A stretch of DNA of 64,000 bases from Caballeronia calidae (GTDB lineage Bacteria; Pseudomonadota; Gammaproteobacteria; Burkholderiales; Burkholderiaceae). Below, piece after piece: positions 55,872-64,000 of the stretch. The DNA is taken from assembly GCF_900044055.2 (NCBI RefSeq), contig NZ_FCOX02000001.1:401405-465404 (forward strand), written 5' to 3'. Position numbers and translations under genes: made by a program. The notes below the pieces were generated by a model. The model saw only the letters and a list, made by a program, of their open reading frames with translations, was not told where the DNA came from and did no database searches. How positions within the stretch are numbered: the stretch's first letter is position 1; each line of letters opens with the position of its first letter.

Positions 55872-56912
55872 TCAGGAGCCCGCGCGGCCGATGCGTTCCT
55901 CGTGCATCGCGATGGCGGTTTCAACCTGGCTCACGTACTGCCGCTCCTCGGCGAGCGCACGGCGCGCCTCTTCCACCGACGTCTCGATGAAGCGCACGCC
56001 CCCGTTCAGCCTCACCTGCGCGAGCTTCCACAGATCCGCCTTGATGACCGAGCCGATCTTCGGATAGCCGCCGGTCGTCTGCGCGTCGCCCATCAGGACG
56101 ATCGGCTGGCCGTTCGGCGGCACCTGGACCGTGCCGGGCAGCACCGCGTGCGACAGCAGTTCGATCTTTTCGCGACGCTCGAGCGCCGTGCCCGCGAGGC
56201 GAAAGCCCATGCGGTTGCTGTTCGGCGTGATCGTCCATTCCTCGTTCCAGAAGCTGTCGTGTGCGGCATCGCTGAAGTTCGCGTATTCCGGGCCGCGCAG
56301 CACGCGGAGCGGGACCGCCCACGCGAGGCCCGGCGAGTGACGGCCGCGCCGCACGGGTTCGTCGACGAGCACGAACTTGCACCACGCGGGCGCCTTCACG
56401 CCGAACGCGGGTTCTTCCGGCGAAAACGCGATGCCCTTGTGCGGCTGCGGCACGCCGACGGGCAAGCGGTCGCCGTCGCGCAGCGCGCGCCCGCCGAGTC
56501 CGCCGAAGCACGCGGCGAGATCGGTCGAGCGCGAGCCGAGCATCGGCAGGACGTCGATGCCGCCCGCGATGCACACATAGCCGCGCATGCCGCGCTTGGC
56601 CGCACGCAAGGTCAACTCCTGGCCCGCGCGCACCGGCAGGCTCCACCACGAATAGACCGGCTCGTCGTCGAGCGTCGCGCCGAAGTCCGTGCCAGTGATG
56701 GCGACGCGCGTCGCGTGCTTGAAGCGCAGCACCGTCGGCCCGAACGTAATCTCGATGCCCGCCGCGTCCGGCCTGTTCCCGACGATGCGATTGCCGATTT
56801 CGAGCGACAGCGCATCGAGCGCGCCACCGGCGCTCACGCCGAGGTGTCGGTAGCCGCGGCGTCCGAGGTCCTGCACGGAGGTGAGCACGCCCGCGCGAAT
56901 CACGTCGATCAT
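55872..56912 (-). CDS. pxpC: 5-Oxoprolinase subunit PxpC (biotin-dependent carboxyltransferase-like)
   Basis: A 346-residue AHS2-domain protein ([59 protein letters not shown]). It forms the complex with PxpB. The start overlaps the pxpB stop (ATGA), and pxpA follows after 68 bp. Confidence 0.95.
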   Translation of the reverse strand: MIDVIRAGVLTSVQDLGRRGYRHLGVSAGGALDALSLEIGNRIVGNRPDAAGIEITFGPTVLRFKHATRVAITGTDFGATLDDEPVYSWWSLPVRAGQELTLRAAKRGMRGYVCIAGGIDVLPMLGSRSTDLAACFGGLGGRALRDGDRLPVGVPQPHKGIAFSPEEPAFGVKAPAWCKFVLVDEPVRRGRHSPGLAWAVPLRVLRGPEYANFSDAAHDSFWNEEWTITPNSNRMGFRLAGTALERREKIELLSHAVLPGTVQVPPNGQPIVLMGDAQTTGGYPKIGSVIKADLWKLAQVRLNGGVRFIETSVEEARRALAEERQYVSQVETAIAMHEERIGRAGS

Positions 56913-57565
56913 GCGCGCACCTCCAGCGCCTTGAAGCGCACGCGGTCGCCGGGCTGCATGAGCGTTGGCGGATTCCTGGCCGGATCGAAGAGTTTCAGCT
57001 CGGTGCGCCCGAGCAACTGCCAGCCACCGGGCGAGGCCGCCGGATAAATGCCCGTCTGCGCTCCGCCGATCCCGACCGATCCCGCCGGCACTTCGAGGCG
57101 CGGCTCCGAACGGCGCGGCATCGCGAGCGCGGGATCGAGTCCGCCGAGATACGCGAAGCCCGGCTGAAAGCCGAGAAAGAACACGACGTATTCGGCTTCC
57201 GTATGGCGTTTCACCACTTCATCGACGGAAAGGCCCGTGTGTTGCGCGAGCGCGGCGAGATCGGGGCCGCCGTCGCCGCCGTAGCGCACCGGAATCTCGA
57301 TTTCGGCGGTATCGGCGTCGATGGTCTGCGCGGCGGCGTCCCAGCCGCCTTCCAGTTGCGCGGCGAGCGTTTCGTAGTCCGCTTCGAGCGGATCGAACAC
57401 GATCGTCAGATTGTTCATGCCCGGCACCACCTCGACGACGTGCTGCATGAGGCGCGCGTGCTCGGCCAGCGCCCAGATGCGGCGCTGGCAGTCGAGCGTG
57501 GCGGGCGGCGCGGCGTCGAGCACGAGAGCGGTGTCGCCGAGCGGATGAATGCGTGGTCTTGTCAT
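56909..57565 (-). CDS. pxpB: 5-Oxoprolinase subunit PxpB (KipI-like)
   Basis: A 218-residue AHS1-domain protein (IHPLGDTALVLDA; VEVVPGMNNLTIVFDP; FFLGFQPGFAYLGGLDPALA and MPRRSEPRLEVPAGSVGIGG). It is the first gene of the pxpB-pxpC-pxpA-DUF969-DUF979 operon, divergent from a MarR gene. Confidence 0.95.
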   Translation of the reverse strand: MTRPRIHPLGDTALVLDAAPPATLDCQRRIWALAEHARLMQHVVEVVPGMNNLTIVFDPLEADYETLAAQLEGGWDAAAQTIDADTAEIEIPVRYGGDGGPDLAALAQHTGLSVDEVVKRHTEAEYVVFFLGFQPGFAYLGGLDPALAMPRRSEPRLEVPAGSVGIGGAQTGIYPAASPGGWQLLGRTELKLFDPARNPPTLMQPGDRVRFKALEVRA

Positions 57566-57638
57566 GCGTCTGATTGCCTTTTGCGGGGCGCGAAATTCAT
57601 GGTTCCGATGATGATTGTGCCCGTCGCAGAATGTTACA

Positions 57639-57667
57639 TTGTCAATAAATTATCAAGAATTTATCAA
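57639..57667 (-). promoter_or_regulatory. Three 11-bp-phased TTGATAA-type repeats
   Basis: On the minus strand TTGATAA (57667-57661), TTGATAA (57656-57650) and TTGACAA (57645-57639) recur exactly every 11 bp with AT-rich spacers. They lie in the pxpB-MarR divergent region (57566-57749), overlapping where a pxp promoter would sit (TAACAT at 57636-57631 as -10). This looks like a regulator binding array, perhaps for the adjacent MarR protein. Confidence 0.6.
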
Positions 57668-57749
57668 TTCACGTTTTCGCCGAGACGCGCCGTCGCTCGC
57701 CAAAATGACGTTGCGCTACACTCCAACGCACTTCACATCGGTCAAAGCC

Positions 57750-58262
57750 ATGCCGCGTCATCCCACCAAGATTGTCTCGTCCGAGCATCTCGTTTCCGAA
57801 GCCAGCGCCGAACTGTCGGAATTCGAGTACGGCCTCATCATGGCGGGAAACGCGTTCAATCGCTGGATGGTGCGCTGCATGTCCGCGGCCGGCGCGAAGG
57901 ACATGACGGCGGTGGAAGTGTCGCTGCTGCATCACGTGAGCCATCGCGACCGCAAGAAGAAGCTCGCCGACATCTGCTTCGTGCTGAACATCGAGGACAC
58001 GCACGTCGCCACGTATGCACTCAAGAAACTCGTCGCTCGCGGCTATGTGCAAAGCGAGAAGACGGGCAAGGAAGTGTTCTTTTCAGCGACCCCGACGGGG
58101 CGCGAGTTGTGCGGCAGGTATCGCGAGGTGCGCGAGGCGTGCCTCATCGAGACGCTGCGCGAAAGCGGCCTGACCAACGAGCAGATCGGCGAGGCCGCGC
58201 AACTGATGCGCAATGCGTCCGGTCTCTACGATACCGCCGCGCGCGCGGCAGCCTCGCTCTAG
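57750..58262 (+). CDS. MarR/winged-helix transcriptional regulator
   Basis: A 170-residue protein with a winged-helix DNA-binding core (MTAVEVSLLHHVSHRDRKKK, LADICFVLNIEDTHVATYAL, KKLVARGYVQSEKTGKEVFF). The start at 57750 (MPRHPTKIVSS) is chosen over an open extension that crosses the divergent promoter region. Divergence from pxpB suggests it regulates the oxoproline operon. Its stop overlaps the convergent fau stop. Confidence 0.85.
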   Translation: MPRHPTKIVSSEHLVSEASAELSEFEYGLIMAGNAFNRWMVRCMSAAGAKDMTAVEVSLLHHVSHRDRKKKLADICFVLNIEDTHVATYALKKLVARGYVQSEKTGKEVFFSATPTGRELCGRYREVREACLIETLRESGLTNEQIGEAAQLMRNASGLYDTAARAAASL

Positions 58263-58888
58263 TAAATAGACGTTTCGGTGACGACCGCGTCGAGCGGCAT
58301 GTCGTGCGTCTCGCGCGGCAGCCTGCCGCACTTGCCCGATTCGTACGCGATGCCGATCTTGACCGGCCGTTCGCCGTCCGGCCACGCGGCGAGCGTGCGA
58401 TCGAAATAGCCGCCGCCGTAGCCCAGGCGATACCGGTCCGCATCGAAGCCGACGCACGGAATCAGCAACAGGTCAGGCACCACGACTCTTTCCTCCTCAG
58501 GCACGGGAATGCGGTAGCGGCCGAGCTTCATCGGCGCGTTCGCGCTCCATGCGTGAAAGACCATTGGCGCGTGCGGCGTGACGACGATCGGCAGCGCCGC
58601 GCCGCGCGTAGTGTCGGCGGCGAGCCAGCGCGTCATCACCTCGCGGGCGTCGAACTCGCCCGCGACCGGCCAGTACAGGCCGACGCACCGCGCGTCGTGC
58701 TGCGCGAGCACCGCCTCGATGCGCGTGGCAAGCGCCGCGTTCTTCGCGGCCTGGCCGGCTTGCTCGCTTTGCGCCTCGCGGGTCGCGAGAAGCGTTGCGC
58801 GCAAGGCGCTTTTGGGCTCGATGTTGGGTTGATCGCAAACGTCGCGTGCTATGCTTTCCTCCGATCTCAGGACTTGGTTCAAGACCAT
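58259..58888 (-). CDS. 5-Formyltetrahydrofolate cyclo-ligase
   Basis: A 209-residue enzyme that converts 5-formyl-THF to 5,10-methenyl-THF using ATP. Family motifs: LVPCVGFD-like LLLIPCVGFDADRYRLGYGG GYFDR, and YWPVAGEFDAREVM. The start MVLNQVL at 58888 is divergent from, and 19 bp away from, the lytic transglycosylase start. Confidence 0.92.
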   Translation of the reverse strand: MVLNQVLRSEESIARDVCDQPNIEPKSALRATLLATREAQSEQAGQAAKNAALATRIEAVLAQHDARCVGLYWPVAGEFDAREVMTRWLAADTTRGAALPIVVTPHAPMVFHAWSANAPMKLGRYRIPVPEEERVVVPDLLLIPCVGFDADRYRLGYGGGYFDRTLAAWPDGERPVKIGIAYESGKCGRLPRETHDMPLDAVVTETSIY

Positions 58889-58907
58889 TCGCGCTCCAGA
58901 AAAAAAG

Positions 58908-60875
58908 ATGTCAAAACGCCTCAACCGAGTATATCTCGCGGTCGGCACAGCCCTTGCCGCAGTGACGCTCGTCGCCTGTGGAACGGCTTCCGCCGTCCGT
59001 CCCGACGCCGATTATTCGCCCACGCCAGACGACCGCATCTTCATGCAGTTGCGCGATGCCGCGCGCGCGAACGATGCCGGCAAAGCCGCCGCGCTCGCCG
59101 CGCAGATTCCGGACTATCCGGCGCCGAGCTATATCGAATACTTCACGATCAAGCCGCAGCTCTTCGATTCGCAAGGCCACGCGCGCATCGACGCGCCCGA
59201 CGCGCCGGTGCTCTCGTTCCTGCAGCGCTACGACGGCCAGGCAATCGCCGATCGCATGCGCAACGACTATCTCGTCGTGCTCGGCGGCCGTCACGACTGG
59301 AAGAACTTCGAGCAGCAATACTCCCGTTTCGTTCTCAACGACGACACGCAGGTCAAGTGCTATGCGCTCGAAGCGCGCCTGTCGCGCGGCGAGAACGTCG
59401 CCGAAGCGGCGCGCGCGCTGCTCGTCGAGCCGAAATGGTACGGCGACGGCTGCGTCGACCTGATCGGCGCGCTCGCGGAGTCGGGCCAGTTCACGAGCGA
59501 TGACATCTGGCAGCAGCTCCGTCTCGCCTACGAGCAGAACTACACGACCACCGGCGCGAGCATCGTCGAGGCGCTCGGCCAGCAAAAGCCGAAAGACACG
59601 CTGTTCGACGACGCCGTCAACAAGCCGCCGCTCTATCTCGCGCGCGGCGTGATGCCCAATACGCCGGCGCATCAGCTGACGCTGCTCGCGATCACCCGCA
59701 TGGCCCGCAACGACCCGGCCATGGCCGCTGCCACGTTCAGTTCCGTCGCGCCGAGCCTCACGCCCACCGAGCGCGCGACCGGCTGGGGCACCATCGGCTA
59801 TCAGGCGGCGGTCAAGCGCATGCCGTCGGCGGCAGACTGGTATCGGCTGTCGGCGAACGCGCAATTGTCGAACCCGGCGTACGAATGGCGCACGCGCAGC
59901 GCGCTGCTCGTCGGCGACTGGAACATGGTGCGCTGGTCGATCGAACAGATGCCGCCCACGCTGCGCGCGCAGCCGTCGTGGGTCTACTGGCACGCGCGCG
60001 CCGTGAAGCAGGCCGGCGACGCGGCCACAGCGAATCAGGAGTTCCAGAGCATCGCGGATCAATACAACTTTTACGGCCAGCTCGCGCTCGAAGAGCTCGG
60101 CCAGAAGATCGACGTGCCGCCGCGCACGGCCGTGTCGGATGCCGAGATCACGCAGATGCAGTCGGTGCCGGGCTTCGCGCTGTCGCAGCGCTTCTACGCG
60201 CTGAACATGCGCCTCGAAGGCAATCGCGAATGGAACTGGCCGCTGCGCACGATGACGGATCGCCAGTTGCTCGCCGCCGCGCAGTACGCGAAGCGCATCG
60301 AGCTGTTCGACCGCACCGTCAACACCGCCGACAAGACCCGCGTCGAGCACGATTTCTCGCTGCGGTATCTGTCGCCGTTCCGCGATATCGTCGAACGCGA
60401 TGCGCAGAACACCGGGCTCGATATCGAATGGGCGTACGGCCTCATCCGCCAGGAGTCGCGCTTCATCATCAACGCGCGCTCGGAAGTGGGCGCGGGCGGG
60501 CTGATGCAGCTGATGCCGGGCACGGCGCAACTCGTCGCGAAGAAGATCGGGCTCGGGCCGGTATCGCGCGCGCAGATGAACGATATCAACACGAACATTC
60601 TGCTCGGCACGAATTACCTGTCGATGATCTACAATCAATTCGACAACTCGCCCGTGCTCGCCACCGCCGGCTACAACGCCGGTCCGGGCCGGCCGCGCCA
60701 GTGGCGTCAGGACTTGCGCGCACCCGTGGAGGGCGCGGTTTTTGCTGAAACGATCCCGTTCACCGAGACTCGCGATTACGTGAAGAACGTGCTGTCGAAC
60801 ACCGTCTACTACGCTGCACTGTTCGAAGGCCGTCCGCAGTCGTTGAAGGCGCGTCTGGGCTATATCGCACCCTGA
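58908..60875 (+). CDS. Soluble lytic murein transglycosylase (Slt70-like lipoprotein)
   Basis: A 655-residue periplasmic enzyme cleaving peptidoglycan to 1,6-anhydro-muropeptides. The lipobox is LVAC (Cys24). A long alpha-helical U/L-domain (about 40-480) is followed by the SLT domain, with catalytic Glu near residue 515 (GLIRQESRFI), GAGGLMQLMPGTAQ and AGYNAGPGRP. It is usually secreted without lipid in E. coli; here the lipobox suggests anchoring. AAAAAAG precedes ATG 58908; there is no strong Shine-Dalgarno. Confidence 0.94.
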   Translation: MSKRLNRVYLAVGTALAAVTLVACGTASAVRPDADYSPTPDDRIFMQLRDAARANDAGKAAALAAQIPDYPAPSYIEYFTIKPQLFDSQGHARIDAPDAPVLSFLQRYDGQAIADRMRNDYLVVLGGRHDWKNFEQQYSRFVLNDDTQVKCYALEARLSRGENVAEAARALLVEPKWYGDGCVDLIGALAESGQFTSDDIWQQLRLAYEQNYTTTGASIVEALGQQKPKDTLFDDAVNKPPLYLARGVMPNTPAHQLTLLAITRMARNDPAMAAATFSSVAPSLTPTERATGWGTIGYQAAVKRMPSAADWYRLSANAQLSNPAYEWRTRSALLVGDWNMVRWSIEQMPPTLRAQPSWVYWHARAVKQAGDAATANQEFQSIADQYNFYGQLALEELGQKIDVPPRTAVSDAEITQMQSVPGFALSQRFYALNMRLEGNREWNWPLRTMTDRQLLAAAQYAKRIELFDRTVNTADKTRVEHDFSLRYLSPFRDIVERDAQNTGLDIEWAYGLIRQESRFIINARSEVGAGGLMQLMPGTAQLVAKKIGLGPVSRAQMNDINTNILLGTNYLSMIYNQFDNSPVLATAGYNAGPGRPRQWRQDLRAPVEGAVFAETIPFTETRDYVKNVLSNTVYYAALFEGRPQSLKARLGYIAP

Positions 60876-60898
60876 CGCCGTCCCGAAGCGAACACTCA

Positions 60899-60935
60899 CG
60901 CCCGCGCGTCGAACGACAGGACGCGCGGGCGTTTT
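60899..60935 (+). terminator. Intrinsic terminator after the lytic transglycosylase
   Basis: CGCCCGCGCGTC and GACGCGCGGGCG form a perfect 12-bp stem with a 9-nt loop followed by TTTTCATTT. This is a textbook rho-independent terminator 24 bp after the stop. Confidence 0.92.
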
Positions 60936-61001
60936 CATTTCCGGCACCGCCGTTCTGAACTGAAGCCGCATCCCGTCAGGCCGCGACCCAAGAGGCGAAC
61001 C

Positions 61002-61958
61002 ATGCGACACCAACATGTAGCACTGATCGGCGGTTCGGGTTTCATCGGCAGCCATCTCGTCAATGCGCTCGTCGATCTCGGCAAGAAGGTGCGCGTGGCG
61101 ACGCGGCGGCGCATCAATGCCGCGCATCTCACGCTGTTGCCCATCGACGTCATCGAAACCGATGTCCACGATCCCGTGCAGCTCGCCGCGTTCATCGATC
61201 AGACCGATGCGGTGATCAATCTCGTCGGTGTCCTTCAAGGGCGGCGCGACGAACCTTATGGGCCGGAATTCGCGAAGGCGCATGTCGAGCTGCCGCACAA
61301 GATCGCCGCCGCGTGCGAGGCGAAGGGCGTGCGGCGGCTGTTGCACATGAGCGCGATCGGCGCGGACCCCGGAGGTCCGAGCATGTATCTGCGCTCGAAG
61401 GGCGACGGCGAGAAGATCATCAGGGAATCGGGACTCGACTGGACCATCTTCCGCAGTTCCGTGGTGTTCGGTCCCGAGGACAATCTGCTCAACCAGTTTG
61501 CGTTTCTGGAGCGCCTGTTCCCGGTGATTCCGCTCGCGTGCGCCGATGCGCAGTTCCAGCCGGTGTTCGTCGGCGACGTGGCGAAGGCGATTGTCAACGT
61601 GCTCGATCTCGATGCCGCGAACCGCCAGGTCTACGAGCTCGCGGGCCCGGGCGTCTACACGCTCGCGGAACTCGTGCGCTTCGCGGGCGCGACCATCGGC
61701 AAGCATTCGCGCATCATCAAGCTGCCGGAGAGCCTCGGCCGCCTGCAGGCGATGACGATGGAAATGGCGCCCGGCCAGCCCGTGATCTCGCGCGACAATC
61801 TCGATTCGATGAAGACGCCGAGCATCGCGAGCGGGCCGCTCGCGCCGGAGCTCGGCATCGACGAGCCGGCGAGCATCGAGGCCATCGCGCCGCTCTATCT
61901 GTCGGGCAACGCGCCGCGCTCGCGCTTCAACGCTTTTCGCGCAACCGCGCATCGTTAA
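61002..61958 (+). CDS. NAD(P)-binding epimerase-like protein, NDUFA9 type
   Basis: A 318-residue atypical SDR. The Rossmann motif is ALIGGSGFIGSHLVNAL. VINLVGVLQ, LLHMSAIGADP and YLRSKGDGEKIIRESGLDWT resemble complex I NDUFA9/39-kDa-like proteins rather than sugar epimerases. The catalytic-type YxxxK (YLRSK) is present. The substrate is unknown. Confidence 0.86.
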   Translation: MRHQHVALIGGSGFIGSHLVNALVDLGKKVRVATRRRINAAHLTLLPIDVIETDVHDPVQLAAFIDQTDAVINLVGVLQGRRDEPYGPEFAKAHVELPHKIAAACEAKGVRRLLHMSAIGADPGGPSMYLRSKGDGEKIIRESGLDWTIFRSSVVFGPEDNLLNQFAFLERLFPVIPLACADAQFQPVFVGDVAKAIVNVLDLDAANRQVYELAGPGVYTLAELVRFAGATIGKHSRIIKLPESLGRLQAMTMEMAPGQPVISRDNLDSMKTPSIASGPLAPELGIDEPASIEAIAPLYLSGNAPRSRFNAFRATAHR

Positions 61959-61976
61959 TCTTCTTTTTCTGATCGC

Positions 61977-62600
61977 ATGAAACTCGTTATCGGTGACAAG
62001 TCCAATTCTTCCTGGTCGATGCGTCCGTGGGTGCTGCTCAGGCATTTCGGCATCCCGTTCGAGGAGACGCTGATCCGCCTCGGCCAGCCCGACACGAAAT
62101 CGAAGCTTCTCGAAGTCTCACCGTCCGGCAAGGTGCCGTGCCTCGTCACCGATGCGGGCGAGGCCGTGTGGGAATCGCTCGCGATCATGGAAACGATCGC
62201 CGAGATGCATCCCGAGCACGCGATGTGGCCGAGCGACGCCGCCGCACGCGCGCGCGCCCGCAGCGTCAGCGCGGAGATGCACGCGGGCTTCGCGGACCTG
62301 CGCCAGAACATGCCGATGGAAATCACGACGCACGCGCCGGGCCGCGGCGCGACGCCGGAAGCGCTCGCGAACATCGCGCGGATCGAGGCGATCTGGGCGG
62401 CGTGTCTCGCGAAGTCCGGCGGGCCTTTCCTGTTCGGCGCGGCGTTCGGCATCGCGGACGCGATGTTCGCGCCGGTCGTCATGCGCTTCAATTCCTACGC
62501 GCCGACGCTGAGCGCGACATCGCTCGACTATGCGAAGCGCATCACGGCGCTGCCCGCGGTCGCGGCGTGGATCGACAGCGCGCGCGAGGAAGCGCGATGA
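61977..62600 (+). CDS. Glutathione S-transferase family protein
   Basis: A 207-residue GST. The N-terminal thioredoxin fold contains KSNSSWSMRPWVLLRHFGIP (Ser as likely catalytic residue), and SPSGKVPCLVTDAGEAVWES is the glutathione-binding cis-Pro region. An all-helical C-domain follows. It overlaps the cca start (ATGA). Confidence 0.9.
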   Translation: MKLVIGDKSNSSWSMRPWVLLRHFGIPFEETLIRLGQPDTKSKLLEVSPSGKVPCLVTDAGEAVWESLAIMETIAEMHPEHAMWPSDAAARARARSVSAEMHAGFADLRQNMPMEITTHAPGRGATPEALANIARIEAIWAACLAKSGGPFLFGAAFGIADAMFAPVVMRFNSYAPTLSATSLDYAKRITALPAVAAWIDSAREEAR

Positions 62601-63832
62601 ATATTTACGCTGTGGGCGGTGCGATCCGCGACGCGCTGCTCGGCGTGCCGGTGATGGATCGCGATTATGTCGTGGTGGGCGCGACGCCCGAGCAGATGGT
62701 GGCGCAGGGTTATCGGCCGGTCGGGAAAGACTTCCCGGTGTTTCTGCATCCCGAGACGCACGAGGAATACGCGCTTGCGCGCACCGAGCGCAAGACGGCG
62801 GCGGGCTATCACGGCTTCCAGTTCTACTATTCGCCCGACGTGACGCTGGAGGAAGATCTTGCGCGGCGCGATCTGACGATCAACGCGATGGCGCGCGAGG
62901 TGACGCCGGCGGGCGAGCTGACCGGCCCGGTGATTGATCCGTTCGATGGTCGAAGCGATTTGAAGAACCGGCTGTTCCGGCATGTGGGCGAGGCGTTCAT
63001 CGAAGATCCGGTGCGGATTCTGCGCCTTGCGCGCTTCGCGGCGCGTTTCGCCGATTTCGATGTCGCGCCGGAAACCGCCGAGTTGATGAAGAAGATGGTC
63101 GCGGCGGGCGAAGTCGATGCGCTCGTGCCCGAGCGTGTGTGGCAGGAAGTGTCGCGCGGGCTGATGGAAAAGAAGCCGTCGCGCATGTTCGAGGTGCTGC
63201 GCGGCTGCGGCGCGCTCGTGCGGATTCTTCCCGAGGTGGATGCGCTATGGGGCGTGCCGCAACGCGCCGACTATCACCCGGAGGTGGACACCGGCGTGCA
63301 CGTGATGATGGTGCTGGACTATGCCGCGTCGCAGGGATTCGCGCTGCCGGTGCGCTTCGCCGCGCTGACGCACGATCTCGGCAAGGCGACGACGCCTGAG
63401 GATGTGCTGCCGCGTCATATCGGCCATGAGGGGCGCAGTGTCGATCTGTTGCGGCCGCTGTGCGAGCGTTTGCGCGTGCCGAACGAATGCCGCGATCTGG
63501 CGATGCTCGTCGCGCGCGAGCACGGCAATATTCATCGCGTGATGGAGATGGGCGCGGCGGCGCTCGTGCGTCTCTTCGAACGATCCGACGCGTTGCGCAA
63601 GCCGGCGCGGTTTGCCGAAGCGCTGCAGGCTTGTCTCGCCGATGCGCGGGGGAGGCTCGGGTTGGAGCAGCAGGCTTATCCGCAGGCGGAGCGGCTGCGG
63701 GAGGCGCTCGTCGCCGCTCGGGCGGTCGATGCCGGCGCTGTCGCGCAGCTTTATGCCGATCAGCCTTCGAGGATCAAGGACGCCGTGCATGAGGCGCGGG
63801 TTGGGGCTGTTAAGGAGGCGTTGGGGGGGTGA
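62597..63832 (+). CDS. cca: CCA-adding enzyme (multifunctional tRNA nucleotidyltransferase)
   Basis: A 411-residue tRNA 3'-end CCA polymerase. The nucleotidyltransferase head has IYAVGGAIRDALLGVPVMDR D, RRDLTINAMA and the ERVWQE region. A C-terminal HD domain (LTHDLGKATT, HIGHEGR) gives phosphohydrolase/phosphodiesterase activity. Its 3' end faces the A end of repeat copy 4 about 31 bp on. Confidence 0.96.
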   Translation: MNIYAVGGAIRDALLGVPVMDRDYVVVGATPEQMVAQGYRPVGKDFPVFLHPETHEEYALARTERKTAAGYHGFQFYYSPDVTLEEDLARRDLTINAMAREVTPAGELTGPVIDPFDGRSDLKNRLFRHVGEAFIEDPVRILRLARFAARFADFDVAPETAELMKKMVAAGEVDALVPERVWQEVSRGLMEKKPSRMFEVLRGCGALVRILPEVDALWGVPQRADYHPEVDTGVHVMMVLDYAASQGFALPVRFAALTHDLGKATTPEDVLPRHIGHEGRSVDLLRPLCERLRVPNECRDLAMLVAREHGNIHRVMEMGAAALVRLFERSDALRKPARFAEALQACLADARGRLGLEQQAYPQAERLREALVAARAVDAGAVAQLYADQPSRIKDAVHEARVGAVKEALGG

Positions 63833-63863
63833 AGGGCTGTTGGGGTTGGCGTGGGCTTTCGTG

Positions 63864-64000
63864 GAATCCTGTTTTCGCGTCGGTCTATTTGCACTGCCCC
63901 TGTGCGGGGCGGCAGTCACTTTCTTTGCTGCTGCAAAGAAAGTAACCAAAGAAACAGCTATCCCCATCCAAAGTACTTCATGCCGGCCCCGGCACAGAAG
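63864..64000 (+). repeat. 625-bp nested palindromic element, copy 4 (A end, truncated by window)
   Basis: The outer arm AATCCTGTTTTCGCGTCGGT, both conserved hairpins, CCAAAGAAACAGCTATCCCC and the A signature CATCCAAAGTACTTCA are present. The rest lies beyond the window. It has the same orientation as copy 1. Confidence 0.9.

Noticed and set aside
58911..62045. A 1044-codon open frame antisense to the lytic transglycosylase, epimerase and neighbours
   Set aside because: Arg/Ala/His-rich composition is the typical shadow of GC-rich codon bias on the opposite strand. The plus-strand genes have clear families and a terminator between them.

Overview
This window is high-GC chromosomal DNA from a member of the Burkholderiaceae. 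Paraburkholderia or Caballeronia fits best. The reasons are the split flagellar gene order (flgGHIJ, flgKL, fliLMNOPQR, fliFGHIJK, fliE, fliST plus fliK-like and fhlB-like genes), an S-adenosylhomocysteine riboswitch in front of an ahcY / 4-TM protein / metF block, and a non-coding repeat whose ends carry CTGCCCC..GGGGCGGCAG and ACTTTCTTTGC..GCAAAGAAAGT hairpins. I recall such sequences being widespread in this group. The genus is inferred, not proven.

Layout. 1-25.4 kb is flagellar. flgG-H-I-J (+) is followed by a ycgR-type c-di-GMP brake gene and flgK-L (+), then two blocks on the minus strand (fliL-M-N-O / fliP-Q-R and fliF-G-H-I-J-K), then fliE, fliS, fliT, a second fliK-like gene and an fhlB-like gene (+). 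Three near-perfect sigma-28 (FliA) promoters precede ycgR, flgK and fliS. Three full copies of a ~625-bp nested palindromic element sit between ycgR and flgK, between flgL and fliR, and between fliL and fliK. The start of a fourth lies behind cca at the right edge.

25.4-34.4 kb holds an AidB-type acyl-CoA dehydrogenase, a DUF937-OmpA envelope protein, a LysR regulator divergent from lrgA-lrgB, and the methyl-cycle block ahcY / 4-TM membrane protein / metF under an SAH riboswitch. 34.7-40.4 kb is a complete dipeptide-type ABC importer (dppABCDF). 40.5-42.7 kb holds a TraB/GumN protein and a clan-A-like glycoside hydrolase.

42.7-52.8 kb is a minus-strand Wzx/Wzy-type exopolysaccharide operon: initiating phosphoglycosyl transferase, wza, wzb, wzc, one glycosyltransferase, a pyruvyl transferase, a flippase and a polymerase. 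By eye the distal part is less GC-biased than the flagellar genes.

53.3-57.6 kb is a 5-oxoproline operon (pxpB-pxpC-pxpA) with the membrane pair DUF969-DUF979, a probable 5-oxoproline transporter. A MarR gene is divergent from it, with three 11-bp-phased TTGATAA-type repeats in the divergent region. 58.3-63.8 kb holds 5-formyl-THF cyclo-ligase, a Slt70-type lytic transglycosylase, an NDUFA9-like oxidoreductase, a glutathione S-transferase and the CCA-adding enzyme.

The best candidate for something under-described is the ~625-bp element. It has two distinguishable ends (A and B), no coding capacity, four copies here, and the A end always faces the 3' end of a gene. Other points worth checking are a 25-codon ORF overlapping fliP behind a leader shared with fliL, the fliK-like/fhlB-like pair, and the phased repeats at the pxp operon.
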